In this document: one piece after another, positions 1 through 11,316 of the stretch
Numbering within the stretch: the stretch's first letter is position 1
Layout of the letters: every line of letters begins with the position of its first letter
Assembly: GCA_002989075.1 (NCBI GenBank)
Contig: PSQN01000015.1
Coordinates: 1,984,001 to 2,048,000 of the forward strand
DNA from: Arthonia radiata
Taxonomy: Eukaryota > Ascomycota > Arthoniomycetes > Arthoniales > Arthoniaceae
Direction: 5' to 3'
DNA: 64,000 nucleotides
Program-made: the position numbers and the translations under genes
Notes under the pieces: generated by a model
What the model was told of the DNA's origin: nothing
Database searches by the model: none
The model's input: the letters and a program-made list of their open reading frames with translations, nothing else

Positions 1-100
1 CGCGCCTCTCGTAGATGTCTTTGCGCTTCCCTACAACTGCTTGATTGAGCGAGCGCGTGAATCGAACAAGCTCGCCATGTCCTCGAAGGGTCGCACGTCA

Positions 101-2014
101 TTAGAAAAGGTTGGAAACAAAGGGTATGATAGCTCTGTATACAGTCAGTTATCACGTAGCCTGAACAAATTTTCAATGGGGGAGGACTTACCCCACGGCG
201 AACGTAGCGGTCACACCGAGCAATGCGCGCCTCTGCATCTTCTCCCTTCTGTACTCTTCTGCCGGCACCATGACACGAGTGCGCTTAGTCGCAGGCTCGC
301 CGTCCCGCTCGCCAAAGTGTATATGCTTTCCAGCGTCGGCGGACGAGCCCTCACCATTGTCAGTCGCCTCTCCTTCACCGTTGACCCACTCAGTGACCAG
401 CTCCTCTTCCGGGTTTTCTACTTCAAGCTCGTCGGCCTTGCGCTTCCTGCCAGCCTTTGAAGGTGGTGCGGTATCGACTTGACCATCTTGTAGCGCCTTG
501 GCCTCCTCGACGATGGCTTTCGCTGCCGCGATAGCTTCCTCGGCGTCTGCAGGGACATCGACGGCTCCTGCGCCAGCTGGCATCTCCACAGTGACTTTTG
601 TGCGCTTCGCGTCAACTGTACCGTCATCTTGCTCGTCAGTGGTCACTGTAATCTTCGTCTGTGGCTTTGAGGATTGTTTAACGTGAACATCGTTTGCAAT
701 AGCGGCGATCGCGTCTTCAGCATCCGCTTCCGTTTCTGCTGCCACAGCCTCCGCTGCATGGTTTGCGACAGCGTGGAGTGTATCCTCCTTCTCATCATCG
801 GGCTCTTCAGTCTCCGCTGCAGAGTCCGCGATGGATGGTGTCGCGTCTTCGACGTGATCATTCAACGCGCGACTCTTCGCCCTCACGCTATCGGGGCCTT
901 TCTTCTCTTTCTTGCCTTTAAGGCGTCGCTTCGGCGATGCTTTTGGTCGAGTATCTGGTGAAGGCGCCGGAAGCTTGCTGGGGGACACTGATCGCAGAGA
1001 GCGATCTTTGCGACTGGATTTAGGCGTCGGCTCCATGCCATTGGCGGACTTGTCGTGATGTCGGGCCATATCGAACGTTGGCGGCGCAGTTATGGCCTTT
1101 TCAGTAGGCGAGATAGTACGTCCGAGTTCGATCGGCGCTGGATCGAGGAGCGCGCAAACGTAGGTGGAGATGTGATACTCGGTGGCTAGTCGCAGAGCTG
1201 AACCAAGTATTAGTATATCATGCGCTATTCTATCCAAGACATGATCATGAGCGGCGATGCGACGAGGGATGTCACAGGCGCAGATAAATGGTAGCAGGTG
1301 TGAGGTGATGGGATGAGATGAGCGCTCCACAAGCTCAGAAGAGGTACGGGGGAGCCAAGGGTTAGCGGGTCGAGGAGCTTAATTCTGAGGGCGGGCGATG
1401 GCGCTAAACCACTTCGGGGGCACGCGTTCAGAGCAGTCACGTCCTGCACTTACCGGTCTCTGGATTTATCCAAACACTGCCAGCGACTTCTTGCTCGTGA
1501 GTTTCTGGCAGGCTTTTGACATACGCGCGCTCTTGTTTCTCCTCTTCAAGCGTTGACCATGGAAAGGCCGCTTTGTACAGATATGTTGCGGACACATATC
1601 CGTCGCTGCTCCTTCTCTGAGCATGAAACATCTGTCAGCGAGAATCGCAATCCTTCGTCGACGCAATGTTGTGTCTCATCACCTACCAGTAACGCGTAGC
1701 TAATGCTAGCCGCTCTTGACTTTGTTTTGAATATCTCAGAGTGCTCTAGTTCGGATGATGGAGGCAGTGGCACATGCAGGAAGGCGTAATCGAAGCGGCC
1801 CAGGTTGTACTTCTGTGTTGCGTTGCAAATGCCTGCAAGCCCAGGCGACACTGCCACGCGAGCTCGCCCAAGGGAGCGTCGATTGACGAGATTCTCATCT
1901 ACGCGTGGAGATTAGTATGGTCGATGTGGCGACTTTTGTGGTGTGTTTGTAGGACGAACAGGAGGCCGCTGTAGCAAGGTAGGGGTTTGATCGAATGGGC
2001 AAGCGTCTGTCCAT
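101..2014 (-). CDS. Bqt4-like KilA-N/APSES-fold inner nuclear membrane protein
   Basis: Five exons fit: 2014-1960, 1898-1687, 1616-1454, 1197-192 and 134-101, giving about 489 aa. The first three introns downstream of exon 1 have clear donors and acceptors; the third is long (256 nt) and ends with a TACTAA branch site. Spliced exons 2-4 give a KilA-N/APSES-like domain (about residues 45-160) including RRSSDGYVSAT, KAAFPWSTLEEE and EVAGSVWINPETALRLATEY. A long acidic, Ala/Glu-rich low-complexity middle follows. The small last exon completes a C-terminal hydrophobic segment (ALLGVTATFAVGAIIPFV) with a very short tail. In fission yeast Bqt4 has this plan and tethers telomeres to the inner nuclear membrane; a similar anchoring role is inferred. 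The start was chosen as the ATG before the conserved basic SNPYLA segment. The alternative is another APSES-domain protein, but the tail anchor favours Bqt4. Confidence 0.8.
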
Positions 2015-2252
2015 CTTCGTAGCTTGGTCCGCAACGAATATTGAGACTCTAGTAATGTGGCAGTGATGAACGATTAAAAAGCGAGAACTCAGGGTTGATA
2101 CGAAGCGGCTCCTTCCGCGTTTGACGCTCACCGCACATCCAGGAACGTGATCTCATCAGGCTTTCAAGGTGCCCTTCCACACCTCGTTATTCTACAGCGA
2201 GCGGTTTCAGATAGATACTTTGCGCTCCACTTGATCGTACAGTCATTAATCA

Positions 2253-3435
2253 TTAATCGTTCATCACGCTGTCTTCATCGTGACCGTTCTCTCCATAATC
2301 TCGCCTGCCCCAGAAATCCAAACCCTCTGGTGGAAGTGACATCTTCTTCTCCTTTGCCCTTCGTTCAGCCCAGCCTCGCAGCTTGATCAATCCCTTGAGC
2401 TTGGCTTCGCCAGCGTAGTCAAGCTCGTCCAAAATGGCTTCATTGACCTCGGCAGCAACAGTCTGCCGGAGCTCTGGGTCGAGTAACCCTGCAAGTGGCG
2501 CCGATAGATTATCCGGAGGGAAGATGAGGAGGGCCATGGTGCGCTCAAGGTCGGCCAAGAACGCCGGATCTGAGGGTGCTATAGGTGCCAGCTGTGATGA
2601 TGCAAATGTGATGGCGGGTGTGATATCGCTATTCGGACCCGACATGCATTTGCGAATCAGCTCGGTAAGCTGCAGTCGGAGCAGCGAAAAATGAAGGCGC
2701 GTGTCCCGGTCGAGAAGCTGAATTAATTGTGGTCAGCGATAGAGCAAGGTATAGACACGGGTCTGTTTTTGGTGATATTGCTCGGCTCATATTGAGAACT
2801 GAAGTGTTGGTGTTGTTTATCCCCACAGCCATATGGCGTAAGAGTGGTGCATGAAACATATTTAATCAGGGCGATGGTATCGATTGGAAGTAATCCGCAC
2901 TCACATCAGGTGTTAGGTCGTTGATGCGCTCAATGGCGTCTTCGATCTGGCCTGAAAGTATAGCACTTCGTATCTCCACTCGGTCTTCAATATTGTCTGC
3001 GGCAGCCTGGGGAGGTGGAATGTTTGCCTCGGATGCAAATCTCTTTGCTGCTTCAGGATAGCCCTCGTTGACGAGGTAGCCCATCACAAGATTGTTGATG
3101 TCACTGTTACGAAAGTTCGTCAGTGAGGGGACCAATGCTTTGAAGACTTGAGCATTTATAATGTATAATCTCAGACAAGAAGAAAATAGATTGCGTTGTT
3201 TCCACAATGATGTTCGGAGAGATTCCCATTGCATTACGATCATCACTGAAGTTGGTCCATAGGGTGTCTGGAGTCGCACTAACTTTTTGGAAGGCTTGAC
3301 TTCATCGACCTTTCGGTAAAAGTCATGTCGAGTGGGTGTGGAGTCGGAGGGTGTGGAGCTCTGTCCGGCGACGGAAATGTCAGCGAGACATCTTGCCTGA
3401 CTTGGACGTGGTGTGATTGCGCTGACGCCAAACAT
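2253..3435 (-). CDS. GID8: GID/CTLH E3 ligase subunit 8 (LisH-CTLH-CRA protein)
   Basis: Exons 3435-3284, 3103-2905 and 2717-2253 join in frame to about 271 aa, the usual size for Gid8. Exon 1 holds the conserved TRHDFYRKVDEVKPS start region. Exon 2 carries the LisH motif (NNLVMGYLVNEGYPEAAKRF) and the start of CTLH (EIRSAILSGQIEDAIERINDL). Exon 3 has the CTLH end (LHFSLLRLQLTELIRK) and the CRA domain (ITPAITFASSQLAP, LADLERTMALLIF). Gid8 is a scaffold of the GID/CTLH ubiquitin ligase that degrades gluconeogenic enzymes when glucose returns; this role is from the family. The ATG at 3435 is the only upstream in-frame ATG seen, so the first 25 or so residues are less certain than the rest. Confidence 0.88.
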
Positions 3436-4048
3436 GATGATTGAGGCGGACGTTCATGGGAGATGTACTGAAGCCACTGACCATGCTGAGTGGAATCTAC
3501 AAGATTGACCACAATCTTGGTGCAAGAAAGAAGAAAGGCAGCTGCGACGGCTTGCAAGAGACCGCCGGTGGACGTTGAGCTATGTTCCAGGCATGCTTGT
3601 CGGTGCGTTGAGGTTGTCGCTTCTGTTGAAGACTGGCCACACGATGGTTAGGATTTGCGCGTGTGACATCGAAATGAGCAAGAAAGGTAGTTGTTGAAAG
3701 CAGGGCAAGATTGAGAGTCTGTGAGAATGAATATGGCGCTTGATGATCGCATTTACGGGAGAGTAAGATGTCATCAGATTCGATCTAGACACCCCTCACC
3801 AGCTCTTTCGGTTCCATCGCACCATGCACTTTTCCGTAATCAAAGGGCCGGTGCCTCGTGGCCTCGAGAGGTGGAAGCAGAGGTCGTTACGATGTATCAG
3901 ATGGCTGACAGGCGCTCGCGTTCACTCGATGTAAATTGAACAGTTACCTTAATCATATAAAGCATCCATTACCTCAGCCGCTCCTTAACCTCGCAGATTT
4001 TTGAACATCAGCCTTCGTACGGGAATCGCAACTCAGAGCGTCAAAGGC
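3436..4048. other. Intergenic region between divergent GID8 and uridine kinase
   Basis: No convincing gene was found. This is the shared upstream region of two divergent genes. A pyrimidine-rich stretch ending in CTTAACCTCGCAG at 3984-3995 looks like an intron 3' end, so the uridine kinase may have a 5' leader intron or a short upstream exon. Confidence 0.5.
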
Positions 4049-5441
4049 ATGACAACGCAAGAGGCTTACTACTCTCCACCATGGGCCGACATGAGTATCA
4101 TCGCCATCGCCGGCAGCTCCGGTTCTGGCAAGACCTCGCTCGCCCGTGCCATCATTGACGCTCTTAACTTGCCTTGGGTCTTGATCATGTCAATGGACTC
4201 TTTCTACAAGCCGTTAACAGCGGATCAAAGCCGCAAAGCTTTCCTGAATGAATACGACTTCGATGCACCGGCTGCTATAGACTTCGAGGTACTCGTGGAG
4301 CGTCTCAAGGACCTCAAATCGGGGTATTGCGCCCACCGTCATCAGCCTTTGCCAATAATGGCTGACTCAATATCTTAGGAAGAAGGCTGAGCTACCAATC
4401 TACTCCTTTGCGAAGCACGCACGCGAAGAGAAGTCTCAGACGGTCTACTCTCCTCACGTGCTCATCCTGGAAGGCATCTTCGCGCTCCATGATCAACGCA
4501 TTCTGGACCTGACCGACCTCAAAGTGTTCGCTGACGCCGATGCTGACCTATGCTTGTCGCGTCGCTTAGTTCGAGACGTCCGTGAGCGCAACCGAGACAT
4601 CGAGGGTTGCATCAAACAGTGGTTTTCTTTCGTCAAACCGAACTTCCACAGGTATGTCGAGCCGCAGAAACACGTGGCAGACCTAATCGTGCCTCGTGGT
4701 GTTGAGAACACCGTCGCAATCAACATCATTGTTGATAATGTCCGTAAAACTCTGGACCAGAAGTCATGGGAGCATCAGCAACATCTCAAGCGTCTTGGGA
4801 AGGTCGTCGAGCAGCTGCCTCTCAGCGACCGGATCAACGTTCTGGCGCAGAAACCGCAAGTGGTCGGGGTCAACACGATCCTGCTTGACCCAGAGACACC
4901 TCGTGAAGAATTCATCTTCTACTTTGACCGTCTTGCAGTGATATTGATCGAGGAAGCAACTGCTCGGGCGAAGGCCTACGTTTCCGCGACAGTCACTACG
5001 CCACAGGGTGTCGAGTACGAGGGTCTCAAGAGCAGTGGTACTATCAGTGCCATTTCGATCCTTCGAGGCGGCAGCATCATGGAGCCTGCGTTGAGGCGAA
5101 CGCTGCCCGACTGTCTTACCGGTCGTCTACTCATTCAGACTAACTATCACACTGGCGAGCCGGAGCTGCACTTTCGTTACTTGCCACAGTCTATCTCCGA
5201 GCACCAGCAGGTCATACTCCTCGACCCACAGATGAGTAGTGGCGGGGCGGCTCTGATGGCAGTGCGCGTGTTGGTTGATCACGGCGTCAAAGAAGAATCT
5301 ATCGTTTTTGTTGCATGGTTTGCGGGCGAGAATGGTATCCGAAGGCTCACTGCAGTCTATCCCGGAGTTCGCGTCATCGTCGGTCGCATTGGTAGGGACA
5401 TGGAAGTCCGTTGGGTGGAACAAAAGTATCTCGGAGCATGA
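4049..5441 (+). CDS. URK1: Uridine kinase with C-terminal UPRTase-like domain
   Basis: Exons 4049-4323 and 4379-5441 (intron 4324-4378) give about 445 aa. The N-terminal half is the P-loop kinase: Walker A GSSGSGKTS at about residues 22-30, SMDSFYKPL, YDFDAPAAIDFE, then HVLILEGIFAL and ADADLCLSRRLVRDVRER after the intron. The C-terminal half resembles uracil phosphoribosyltransferase: SAISILRGGSIMEPALRR and a PRPP-loop-like LDPQMSSGGAALMAVRVL, ending VRVIVGRIGRDMEVRWVEQKY. Such two-domain proteins phosphorylate uridine and cytidine in pyrimidine salvage; the UPRTase-like half is often thought to be regulatory. The PRPP loop departs from the usual DPMLATGG, so UPRTase activity is doubtful. An upstream exon could lengthen the N terminus. 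Confidence 0.92.
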
Positions 5442-5828
5442 ACCATTGGCATCAGCGGCATCTGCTGAGTGAGGCATCGCAAGGCGTTGGACGGCTATCT
5501 GATACAGTTGAATGCACATGGAACCATGGTAGGGCTCAGAAGTAGGGCGAGTAGCACGAGTCATGCCTTGCATATGAACTGATACTACATGAAGACGACG
5601 TGCTATCAACGATCCAGCCCAACAACCTGCTTTCTATATTCTCGTGAACGAGTTCGATTAACTCCAACGCTAAGCAAAGTGGGGAAGCTCACTACAGACT
5701 CTTACCTCATAGCATTTCCAACGACCAAGGACCATTTGTTATTGACACTGATACAGATTTATAGCTACGCCATTGAAACACTTTCAATACAACGACCTGA
5801 TACAGAACCAAAACATTGAGTACCGAAC
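5442..5828. other. Intergenic region upstream of amidase
   Basis: No gene seen. It holds the 3' end of the uridine kinase transcript and the AT-richer promoter of the amidase. Confidence 0.5.
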
Positions 5829-7605
5829 ATGACCGAGCCAGCCCACATCTCCAAAGCAAAAACCGCGATCAAGCAACGAGATGATTCGCTCCCCAAACAT
5901 CTTCTTCTGCCGCAGTCCGAATTCTCCAAGCTGCCTAAAGACCTCACCAGCGTTCCCAAGTCAAGCACGCACTTCACCTCCCAGGAACGGGAAATCATCA
6001 CCTCCCCCGTCCGGACCATTCTGACTAACATCCACGACCGCACATGGACCTCTGAGACTGTCACTCGCGCATTTCTCAAGTCCGCCACCGTAGCCCAGCA
6101 GCTGACCAATTGTCTGACTGCGCTTCTGCACGACTCCGCCATCGCCCGCGCTCGTGAGCTCGATCAGCACCTCGAGCGTACGGGACATGTTGGAGGACCA
6201 CTACATGGCCTGCCGATCAGCTTGAAGGACTGCTTCATCACACCTCCAACGCCGTCGGCACTGGGTCTCACAGCATGGGCAGGCGAGAGCACGGAAAATG
6301 TGCCAGAGAGCGTGCTGACGACCATGCTGCGAGAACGGGGTGCGGTCGTGCATTGCAAGACGAATGTACCCGTGGGCATGATGATGATGGAGACGGACAA
6401 CCATGTCACAGGAATGACTGTCAACCCGTACAACACTGGTTGTTCGCCCGGTGGCAGCAGCGGTGGCGAGGTGAGCCCCAATATTCCCCTAAACTTTCTT
6501 TAACCTCAAACTTCAACAGCATGGTGTACGCTGACATGCGACACAGGGCGCTTTGATAGCATTATACGGCTCACCCCTAGGCATCGGTACGGATATTGGC
6601 GGCTCGATCCGCATACCCGCAGCCTTCTGCGGGCTCTACGGCCTGAAACCATCGTTCGGGCGCTTACCCACGTACAGCGCCCGCTCCGCCATCCCCGGTA
6701 ACGATCTCATCTTCTCTGTGAACGGGCCCATGGCGCGCGACCTCGACGCCATCCAGATCTACTGCGAAGCCATGCTCTCTGCTGACAGCGGTCCGTGGAT
6801 GCGTGATCCCAAGTGTCTTCCCATGCCCTGGACTTCTTCGCCGTTCTCCTCCTCCTCTCAAGCTTCCAGCACGCACGGAGACAGTGACAGGAAGCTGAAA
6901 CTGGGTTTTCTCCCACCCCACGACGGCCTCGTCCACGCGCACCCGCCCGTGGCCCGCGCACTCGCGCACTGCCGCTCCGCGTGCTCCCAAGCCGGCCACA
7001 GCATTTCGGACTGGGAGCCCCAAGGCCACGAAAAACTTCTTGGATCCGTAATAGCAGGTTTCACCAAACTCGGCGGGCCCGCGATCGCCGCCAAGCTCGC
7101 GGAGACAGGCGAGCCGTGGTTTACCGGAATGTCAGGGTACACCGCGGAGAGCGCTTCAGATGGCGTGCTAATTGCGGAACAGCTGCGTGAGATGAATCTG
7201 GCTAGGAACGAGCTGCAAAAGAAGCATCTGGACCGGTGGCGGGAGAGCGGGCTGGACGCGCTGGTCATGCCCGTGGCGCCGTGGAGCGCGGTGAGGAATG
7301 GATTTACGACGCACCAGGAGCGGGTGGCGTATGTTGGGTATACGGGCGTGTGGAGTTTGTTGGATGTGAGCGTGGGGGTTGTGCCTGTTGGCATGGTTCG
7401 GAAGGAAGATGGATGGGAGAACGTAGGTAGCAAGCCGAAGGCTTTTAATGAGACGGATGAGAAGATTATGGACGACTGGGATGGGAGTGTTTATGAGGGT
7501 ACACCGGTTGCGCTGCAGGTCATTTGCGGACGGTTGGAGGAGGAGAAGGTGCTGGGGATCGTAAGGGAGGTTAGCGAGGCGCTAAGGAAGTTTGGGGATG
7601 CATAA
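5829..7605 (+). CDS. Amidase-signature family enzyme, acetamidase (amdS)-like
   Basis: Exons 5829-6470 and 6547-7605 (intron 6471-6546) give about 566 aa, normal for fungal amidases. The amidase-signature triad is present: Lys in LPISLKDCF (about residue 133), the cis-Ser in the [14 protein letters not shown] block (about residue 230), and the nucleophile Ser in [14 protein letters not shown], which spans the splice junction. The family hydrolyses small amides to acid plus ammonia; amdS relatives let fungi use acetamide as nitrogen or carbon source. The true substrate cannot be read from sequence. The insert at about residues 285-310 (Ser-rich) is longer than in typical members. The ATG fits the family N terminus, which begins with a basic helical stretch and no signal peptide. 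Confidence 0.92.
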
Positions 7606-7736
7606 GTCCCGTGATGAGAGCAATATGGGTAAAGCGAGGTTTGGTTATCAGTCACGGTACAATCAGCCGGCGCTGATTCTGTATTCATCCAATGGTAACG
7701 CTCATGCAAATATGTCGTACAGCTAAGGCGGGAGCA

Positions 7737-9137
7737 TCACGCTTCCTCAGACGGCTTGTTCGTGTCTTCGCCTCCCGTGCTACCTCGCTTGTTTCGTTTC
7801 GACTTCTTCCTGCCTTGACGCTTCTTCTCAGCAGTTTCTGGCTCCTTCGTGTCATCATTCATATCTTCGGTGCCGCGTGGGGCTCTATCTATGACCGTAC
7901 CATCTCTTATAGCTTGATCGATCTCTTCCGGGGTAGGATCATGGTGTGCATTGGACCCATCTGGGAGTGTGTCGACTGTTGTACCGTCCTCGATAGCTTG
8001 GTCGATTCCTTCCTCTGTCGGCTCGTGACTGGTCTCGCTTCCGTCGGCTGGCTCGTCCGCGTGCGACCCTGCATTTTTAGCAATGTTGCCGAGGGCGCGC
8101 AGTTCGCTGGGGGTATCTTGCCGCTTGGGAGTGTCGGAAGACCCATTAGGATGCAGATATACCTGCTCAAAGGACTCGGTTCCACCGTCCTGCGCCTCTT
8201 GCAGGCTTCCTTGACGATCTCTGTCTCCTCTTGTGATGCTGCTTGGCAGCGCTTTGCTCACTGTTTGCTGAGCTGTTGGAAGACCCGCGGTATTCGCTGT
8301 GCTCATCGGCTGTATCGACAACGGATGGGCTGACAGCGTTTTCTCGTCCAGCTCGGTCATGACTATGCCGTCGCCAGTGGTACCGCTATCTTTCCGTGCG
8401 CTTCCTTTCGAAGGCCACATGCTCGCCGCTTCCTCAGGTTTCGGCACTTCCTCGTGAAGCGGTAGATCCTTCCACTTTGTTTCATAATCCATGCTTTGCC
8501 TCTTGCCAGGCTGATCGATGCCTTCATCAGGCCTATTTGGTCGTTTTGGCGGACACTGAGCAACAGATGCACGAGGGGATAACGGAGGTATCATTGGTGA
8601 TAGAGGCTTGCCACTGCTGCTCGCATGATGTCGAATCCTAAGCATGCAAGTGTCAGGATGGGTGAGTGAAGGTCAGATGGAAACACCATCGCCGACAAAC
8701 TCGTAGACGGTAATGAGCAACGATAGGCAGTCTCTGTATAGGATTGCATGTTGGAACAGGCTTTGGGCAATAAAGATTGTGGGTTACCGTGCAGCGATGC
8801 GGCAAGACAGGACGCGTCACGGAGTGGAAGTGGTAAAGGGATAACTCACTCTTCAGTCGCACTGTCCGGCATCTTCATGTCTGCTGTCTTTCCAGCCCCT
8901 GAAGCCAAGTGCTGAAAACCGGTGGGGTTGCCCTACAGATGATGAATTCAGTTAGCAGCGATGCTAGAACGGTTTGACAAAGGACCCCGTGTGAAGTGTC
9001 AAGAAGTGCGTCGGCTAGAGTATTGGCTGGAGCTGAACGGGAATAAACGTACAATCTTGAGCTCCCTTGGTGGCTTCTCCTGAGTGGTCCATCGTTCCCT
9101 TAAGGAGCTGATGTAGGCGGTGGTTGAGTCCAGACAT
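7737..9137 (-). CDS. Hypothetical charged protein with internal acidic repeat
   Basis: A spliced model of exons 9137-9053, 8898-8850 and 8637-7737 keeps one frame for about 344 aa. No family is recognised. The N terminus is short and helix-prone (MSGLNHRLHQLLKGTMDHS). The middle is Pro/Ser/Thr-rich and disordered. Near the C terminus are two tandem copies of about 27 residues with the core EEGIDQAIEDGT and EEIDQAIRDGT, followed by a strongly basic tail (EKKRQGRKKSKRNKRGS) that could be a nuclear signal or nucleic-acid contact. The acceptor of intron 1 was chosen because it alone keeps the frame open. The first two exons are less certain than the last. Confidence 0.55.
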
Positions 9138-9813
9138 CCCATCATCACCGAAGGACAGACCATAAGGCTGCCACGCCTGAAGTGAAGGCGGGCGTGAAAG
9201 TGTTTTCAAATGATTGGCTGCCACGACCAAGCGAGGCCGCTGGTGAAGTCGAGGAAAGCTGTTGCAAGTGTCTTGGCTTGGCCGACTCGGTAGTGGCGGT
9301 GGTAGCTGATAGCTGTCGTCTCAAAGGGTGCTCAAAGCGGAAACCTCGCTCACTGTTGTCGAAAGCATCAGAAGTAACAAAGACTTTTTTCAATGTACAG
9401 ACACGCTCACGCGAAGAACAAAGGAGTGTACAAATTTAGTGAGGACTCGAGTTCCATGTCGGATGTATGAAAATGAAACATGAAGAGCGTCGGAAAGAAA
9501 TTTTGGTCGCTGGGCCCGCCACATGTTCTTTGCATTCCATTTTCGAGACTTAGCGTTGCTCTCATCTCTCGTCGGACACAAGCGCACCTAGATGCGCGGA
9601 CTCAAAAGGGGGAGAAGCATTCCTGCTTTTGCTTTGGAGATTATAAATCTTCCTTGCCGTCCCATCCATTGCTTCGACTTCCTTGCATGGTATGGGAGCC
9701 TCGTATCAAGGCCGCACTCAAGAGATAACCTGATCAGAGCAGCGTCATGCCTGTGCCAACTGGCTAGAATTTTGCCACGTGCCTTTCTATCGTGCTTGCA
9801 TCGACCTTCGATT
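9138..9813. other. Intergenic region, no gene recognised
   Basis: It lies between the 3' end of the aldehyde dehydrogenase and the start of the hypothetical gene, both on the minus strand. Only short open frames without protein-like composition are present. Confidence 0.5.
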
Positions 9814-11267
9814 TCACTTAGGATACGCTTTCACGTGATAGCTTTTGAGCTTCACGAATTGATCAAACCCGAATCTACTCAGTGTCTGGCCTTTTCCTGA
9901 ATCCTTAACGCCCGTCCACGCAAGGTCCTAGAAGTTGTTAGTGTCTGCATACCGGTTACAGAATGTGTACATACTGGACTTGGGTAGTCTGCTCGATTGA
10001 CAAAGACTGTGCCCGCATCTACATCATCTGCAAGTCTGTTGCCGGCCTCCGTGTCTTTAGTCCAGATGCTGGCTGTCAGTCCGAACTGGCTGTCGTTCAT
10101 CAGTCTCACGGCTTCTGCATCGCTCGAAACCTTCATCACAGGTATCACAGGTCCGAAAGTCTCTTCTTTCATGATGGTCATGTCATGCGTCACGCCAGTC
10201 AACAGCTTAGGTGCGACGAAGTTGCCATCCTTGGGTGGTTTGGTAAAGGTATCGTTCGCAGGGGTGGCATTTTTCGCTCCTTTCTTCAATGCATCTTTAA
10301 CGTGTGCAGCAATTGTCTCAGCAGATCCTTTGGAGACTACGGGACCAATCTGAGTCTTAGGGTCTGAAGGATCACCCAAGCGGTATCCTTTGAGGACATC
10401 TTGAACAGCAGTCACGAACTGATCATGTATCTTACTGTCCACGTAAATCCGCTCCAGAGCGCAGCAACTTTGTCCAGAGTTGAAGATCGCTCCATCAACG
10501 ATTTCCTCGGCAGCCCAAGCAACATCAACATCTGACCTTACGTATGCTGGATCCTTACCTCCTAGTTCAAGACCGACCTTTACGGCGACCTTGTCACTCA
10601 CCTCTTTTTGCACACTTAGGCCACCAGCAACAGAGCCCGTAAAGCATATCATCTTGATTTCCGGGTGACGAATAATGGGCCGCAGGCGATCGAAGTTGCC
10701 GCAGTGGAAGACCTGGACTACATCCCTAGGCACGCCAGCGTCTAGGCAAAGCTTTTGCGCTTGCTCTGCAACCGACGGCGTTTGAGGAGATGGTTTCAGG
10801 ATGATAGTATCTCCAGCAAGGAGAGCCGGGAAAAGGGAGTTGGCCAGTATGAGCCAGGGATAATTCCAGGCAAAGAGAACGAGGACAGGGCCCAGCGGTG
10901 CCTTCCTTATGTAGCGCTTGAAGTCTTGTTGTTCATCACCAGGTGTATCGCCTAAACACTCGCTGGAGACCTTGAGCATGTACTCTCCCCTCAACGCTGC
11001 GGTCGCCACCTCCGTGGCTCCGTACGAAATCGGCCTGCCCATCTCTTCAGTAAGTGTCTTCGCAAATTCATCTTGCCGCTGCCTCAGAAGCTCAAGGGCG
11101 CGTTTGACTGCCGCCTGCCGCTCGGAGAGCTTCGTCTTGCTCCAGGACTGGAAGGCACGAGCGGCGGTGACAGGGATGGCTTCCAACTCAGCGTCCGAAG
11201 GTCCATTGCGCGTGCCAACAGGCTTGTTCGTCGTCGGGGATATTGTAGTGATTACTTCTGCAGTCAT
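9814..11267 (-). CDS. NAD(P)-dependent aldehyde dehydrogenase, semialdehyde-type
   Basis: Exons 11267-9975 and 9927-9814 (47-nt intron with a CTAAC branch) give 468 aa. The start is the ATG reading MTAEVITTISP; the upstream frame has no ATG. ALDH landmarks in order: FAWNYPWLI and the cofactor-binding KPSPQTP, FTGSVAGG, the general base Glu in LELGGKDPAYV (about residue 237), the nucleophilic Cys in SGQSCCALERIYV (about residue 271), and KEETFGPVIPV. The last exon adds the conserved SGKGQTLSRFGFDQF end. The short N terminus and signature resemble succinate-semialdehyde or alpha-ketoglutaric-semialdehyde dehydrogenases. The exact substrate is unknown. The start lies 49 bp from the divergent ATG of the next gene. 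Confidence 0.9.
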
Positions 11268-11316
11268 TGTGCCGTCATTCAACAAGCATCAGATCCTGAA
11301 AGAGCATTCAACAACC

